In this document: in pieces, positions 7,303-9,524 of the stretch
Layout of the letters: each line of letters begins with the position of its first letter
Numbering within the stretch: the first letter of the stretch is position 1
DNA from: Pseudomonadota bacterium
Lineage (GTDB): Bacteria; Pseudomonadota; Gammaproteobacteria; Burkholderiales; Sulfuriferulaceae
Assembly (NCBI GenBank): GCA_021794855.1
Contig: JAJYPZ010000025.1
Span: 1 to 9,524 of the forward strand
Reading direction: 5' to 3'
DNA length: 9,524 bases
Made by a program: the position numbers and the translations under genes
The notes under the pieces: model-generated
Database searches by the model: none
Seen by the model: the letters and a program-made list of their open reading frames with translations, nothing else
Told to the model about the DNA's origin: nothing

Positions 7303-8390
7303 TAGCAACCGGTCTTGCTACCGGCGTTATCGCCGACCCCAATCTGGCCGCCCAGGCCGTTGCAATGGCGATGAAACGCCTTAATATCAGTCATGCCAAC
7401 AGCGTACTGCTGTTTCTGAGCGACGCTTTTGCCCGCGACCCGCAACCGGCGTTGCTTGCCGCATCGCGCCAAAGCCAGTGCATGCAAATTACAGGTTGCA
7501 GCGCGCAAGGCATATTCACCGAACAGGACTGGGTGCTCGATGCGCCGGCAGCGGCAGCCATGGTATTTGGTGGCGAGCTGAGTCTCTGTACCGCACATTC
7601 TCCAGAGCCGGACGATTTGATACTTGCTCTTGCCACGCCTAATGCTGCGAACCGCCAATGGATAGATGCCCCCGGTCAACGCATAGGCGGAATCTCCGGC
7701 GATGCCACCGGACACGGTCCCTATCAGATATGGAGCAACGGCAAAGTCAATCCGGCGGGAAAATGCGAGCTTTATCTGCAAGGCAGCGTCGGAGCCATCG
7801 GCGTTTCTCACGGAATACGCGCACTCACTGCTCCCATGCTGGTTACCGCCAGCAACGGTTTTGACATGATCAGTCTCAATGGACAACCCGCACTCAATCT
7901 TCTTGAGCGTGAATTACCGCTGGAAGTTCGGGAAATGGATCACATTCCCCTGCATTTGATTATGGCGGCCGAAATCATAGGCATTCCCGATAATGCGCTG
8001 GCGGAAGGCCGTTACCGCTTGATTCCCATCGTCGCCGCCAATCCGGACGACCGGTCGGTCACGCTCGCCTTTCATCTGGAAGAAGGGAAACACATGTTCT
8101 GGGCGTTGCGGCAGCCATTGGCGGCCGAACGCAATATGCGCGTCAGTCTGGACAGGACCGAACAACGACTTGGAAGCCGCCCCGACTTTGCCGTTCTGGC
8201 CAGTTCTTCCGCGCGCGGCCCGGTTTTTTACGGCGGCCAGGACCGCGATTTATTGATTATTGCGCAACTTTATCCGGAAATGCCGTTCATAGGCTTTTAC
8301 GGCGATGGAGAAATTGCCTGCATCGACGATTCCAACCAGTTATTGGAGTATGCGACCGTGTTCGGATTATTTCGCCATGGACCTGACTGA
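7299..8390 (+). CDS. FIST-domain sensory protein
   Basis: A 363-residue soluble protein with FIST N- and C-terminal domains, a family thought to sense small ligands (perhaps amino acids) in signal transduction. N-terminal marks are SVLLFLSDAF (35-44), TGCSAQGIFTE (65-75) and GGISGDATG (130-138). C-terminal marks are SSSARGPVFYGGQDRD (302-317) and PFIGFYGDGEIA (329-340). No histidine kinase, GGDEF, methyl-accepting or other output domain is fused, and no signal peptide or membrane helix is seen, so it is a stand-alone cytoplasmic FIST protein. The start ATG at 7299 overlaps the nth stop (ATGA), and the stop overlaps the DUF1841 start (TGATG). The ligand is unknown. Confidence 0.9.
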   Translation: MIATGLATGVIADPNLAAQAVAMAMKRLNISHANSVLLFLSDAFARDPQPALLAASRQSQCMQITGCSAQGIFTEQDWVLDAPAAAAMVFGGELSLCTAHSPEPDDLILALATPNAANRQWIDAPGQRIGGISGDATGHGPYQIWSNGKVNPAGKCELYLQGSVGAIGVSHGIRALTAPMLVTASNGFDMISLNGQPALNLLERELPLEVREMDHIPLHLIMAAEIIGIPDNALAEGRYRLIPIVAANPDDRSVTLAFHLEEGKHMFWALRQPLAAERNMRVSLDRTEQRLGSRPDFAVLASSSARGPVFYGGQDRDLLIIAQLYPEMPFIGFYGDGEIACIDDSNQLLEYATVFGLFRHGPD

Positions 8391-8824
8391 TGTTCAATCC
8401 CAGTCGCCCCGACGTACGTCAGTTTTATTTTGAAACCTGGCGCAAATACCAGCAAAAAATCCCGTTGACAGGTGCGGAGCTAACGGCGCTCGCTATTATT
8501 CAGGAACATCCCGAATATCATGAGTTATTGACGCAGACAGAACGTTACCGGCAACGCGATTTTCCGCCGGAACTGGGCGCCGCCAATCCGTTTCTCCATT
8601 TATCCATGCATCTGGCTTTGCAGGAACAGCTTGCTATCGACCAGCCTCAGGGTGTGCGCCAATACTATCAGCGGCTACTGAGCCTGTATGGCGCAGCCGA
8701 CGCCGCACAACACGAAATGATGGACTGTCTGGGAGAAATGATCTGGCAGGCACAACGCCGGCAGACTGCTTTCGATCACGAAATTTACTTTAGCTGCATG
8801 GATAAAAAACTGTCTGACGAATAG
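8390..8824 (+). CDS. DUF1841 family protein
   Basis: A 144-residue cytoplasmic protein of unknown function that matches the DUF1841 family found in beta- and gammaproteobacteria. Family marks are the start MFNPSRPDVRQFYFETW (1-17), EHPEYHELL (39-47), NPFLHLSMHLALQEQ (66-80), IDQPQGVRQYY (83-93) and MDCLGEMIWQAQR (111-123). Conserved histidines in the central segment (70, 74) and in HPEYH (40, 44) hint at metal binding, but this is unproven. The start shares one base with the stop of the FIST gene (TGATG). It is the last gene of the plus-strand run and ends 3 bases from the convergent DUF2818 gene. Confidence 0.92.
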   Translation: MFNPSRPDVRQFYFETWRKYQQKIPLTGAELTALAIIQEHPEYHELLTQTERYRQRDFPPELGAANPFLHLSMHLALQEQLAIDQPQGVRQYYQRLLSLYGAADAAQHEMMDCLGEMIWQAQRRQTAFDHEIYFSCMDKKLSDE

Positions 8825-8827
8825 CTT

Positions 8828-9124
8828 TTATCCGCGACGCCACAAAAAACGATAAACGAAACCTGGAAAAGCCAGCACAATGAACATGCAGGCGGTTACT
8901 GCATAAAATTCCCAGTGTTGCGCCTGAGGCGTCACCACTTTTTTTTCAAGGAAATGCGCAACGGTGCCGACCGCGAAATACAGTACGATCATTTCAAGCA
9001 CTCTCCAGCCAAATGCCTTATGACCCGACTTAGGCCGATAAATCAACCCGACCCGTTCGATCAGAAAAGGCAAATTGGCGACTATCAGCGACAGCAATAA
9101 TAAAGCGGTGACCGCACTACTCAT
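8828..9124 (-). CDS. DUF2818 family small membrane protein
   Basis: A 98-residue integral membrane protein with three likely transmembrane helices, about residues 4-22, 41-59 and 71-91. Family-like marks are [11 protein letters not shown] (15-25), a basic loop [13 protein letters not shown] (29-41), [11 protein letters not shown] (71-81) and the basic end YRFLWRRG. In betaproteobacteria this family typically follows nuoN, which suggests a link to NADH dehydrogenase I, but a role is not established. The ATG at 9124 is chosen because GGAG lies 8 bases upstream and the first four bases overlap the nuoN stop (ATGA). An upstream in-frame start at 9151 would lie within nuoN. The gene ends 3 bases from the DUF1841 stop, tail to tail. 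Confidence 0.88.
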   Translation of the reverse strand: MSSAVTALLLLSLIVANLPFLIERVGLIYRPKSGHKAFGWRVLEMIVLYFAVGTVAHFLEKKVVTPQAQHWEFYAVTACMFIVLAFPGFVYRFLWRRG

Positions 9125-9524
9125 AACGAACGCTCCATCGCGTATGCGCACAGGGCCATCAAAGGTTGCGGCAATATCCCGAGCCCAAGGACGGCCAGAC
9201 CATTAGCGCTCATCAGGACCTGCATATCGGCCGGAGGCGAAAGCGGATGCGTATCGGCAGGTTTTTCAAAGTACATCAGACGCACGACACGCAAATAATA
9301 AAATGCTCCGATCAGCGAGAATATGACTGCGACGACCGCCAGCCAGGTGTAACCGGCGTGAACCACCGCCTGCAATACCGCGAGTTTGGCATAGAAGCCG
9401 ACAGTAGGAGGCAATCCGGCTAAAGAGAACATGAGCAGCAGCATCAAGAAAGCATACCATGGATTACGCTGGTTCAGACCTTTTAAATCTTCCAGCCGGT
9501 CGGCTTCAAAGCCCTGCCAGATCG
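9121..9524 (-). CDS. nuoN: NADH-quinone oxidoreductase subunit N, C-terminal part (runs off right edge)
   Basis: The last 133 residues of NuoN, an antiporter-like membrane subunit of respiratory complex I that helps pump protons while electrons pass from NADH to quinone. Seen are [37 protein letters not shown] with the conserved transmembrane lysine region, and [20 protein letters not shown]; a final hydrophobic helix [14 protein letters not shown] is near the C-terminus. The 5' part and the rest of the nuo operon lie beyond the window. Its TGA overlaps the start of the DUF2818 gene (ATGA), so the two are very likely co-translated. Confidence 0.95.
   Translation of the reverse strand, partial: IWQGFEADRLEDLKGLNQRNPWYAFLMLLLMFSLAGLPPTVGFYAKLAVLQAVVHAGYTWLAVVAVIFSLIGAFYYLRVVRLMYFEKPADTHPLSPPADMQVLMSANGLAVLGLGILPQPLMALCAYAMERSL

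Noticed and set aside
7191..7886. Minus-strand open frame of 231 codons opposite nth and the FIST gene
   Set aside because: It crosses the junction of two well-supported plus-strand genes and shows only shadow composition.

Overview
The window looks like chromosomal DNA from a betaproteobacterium, most probably of the Nitrosomonadales type (Gallionellaceae, Methylophilaceae or Nitrosomonas-like). This is inferred from gene content and order, not from a database search. The supporting signs are a DUF2818 membrane gene directly behind nuoN, a DUF1841 gene, and a leuC - small entericidin-like lipoprotein - leuD - leuB - asd - fimV order. Coding density is high, base composition looks even, and I see no insertion sequences, tRNA, rRNA, CRISPR or phage genes.

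Layout. Positions 1-597 (minus) hold the N-terminal part of fimV, cut by the window edge. About 400 bases without a confident gene follow (598-999). From 1000 to 5527, all on the minus strand and so transcribed from right to left, lies leuC - entericidin-like lipoprotein - leuD - leuB - asd. This set makes isopropylmalate isomerase (LeuC+LeuD) and 3-isopropylmalate dehydrogenase (LeuB) for leucine. It also makes aspartate-semialdehyde dehydrogenase (Asd), the branch point to lysine/diaminopimelate, threonine and methionine. A -10-like TATAAT lies 33 bases before leuC. msrA (5614-6162, minus) sits upstream of leuC in the same direction.

At 6163-6245 the strands diverge. To the right run four tightly packed plus-strand genes: an unrecognised His- and aromatic-rich 138-residue protein, nth (endonuclease III, TTG start), a FIST sensory-domain protein and a DUF1841 protein. 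The junctions are a 1-base gap, an ATGA overlap and a TGATG overlap, so they are probably co-translated. They meet the minus-strand DUF2818 gene tail to tail with only 3 bases between stop codons. DUF2818 overlaps the end of nuoN (ATGA), which runs off the right edge and is the end of a respiratory complex I operon.

Most of the window is housekeeping and well explained, and I see no obvious new multi-gene defence or mobile system. The points most worth a second look are the 138-residue protein coupled to nth, the lipoprotein embedded between the two isomerase subunit genes, the pairing of a FIST sensor with a DNA-repair gene and DUF1841, and the unexplained leader of fimV.
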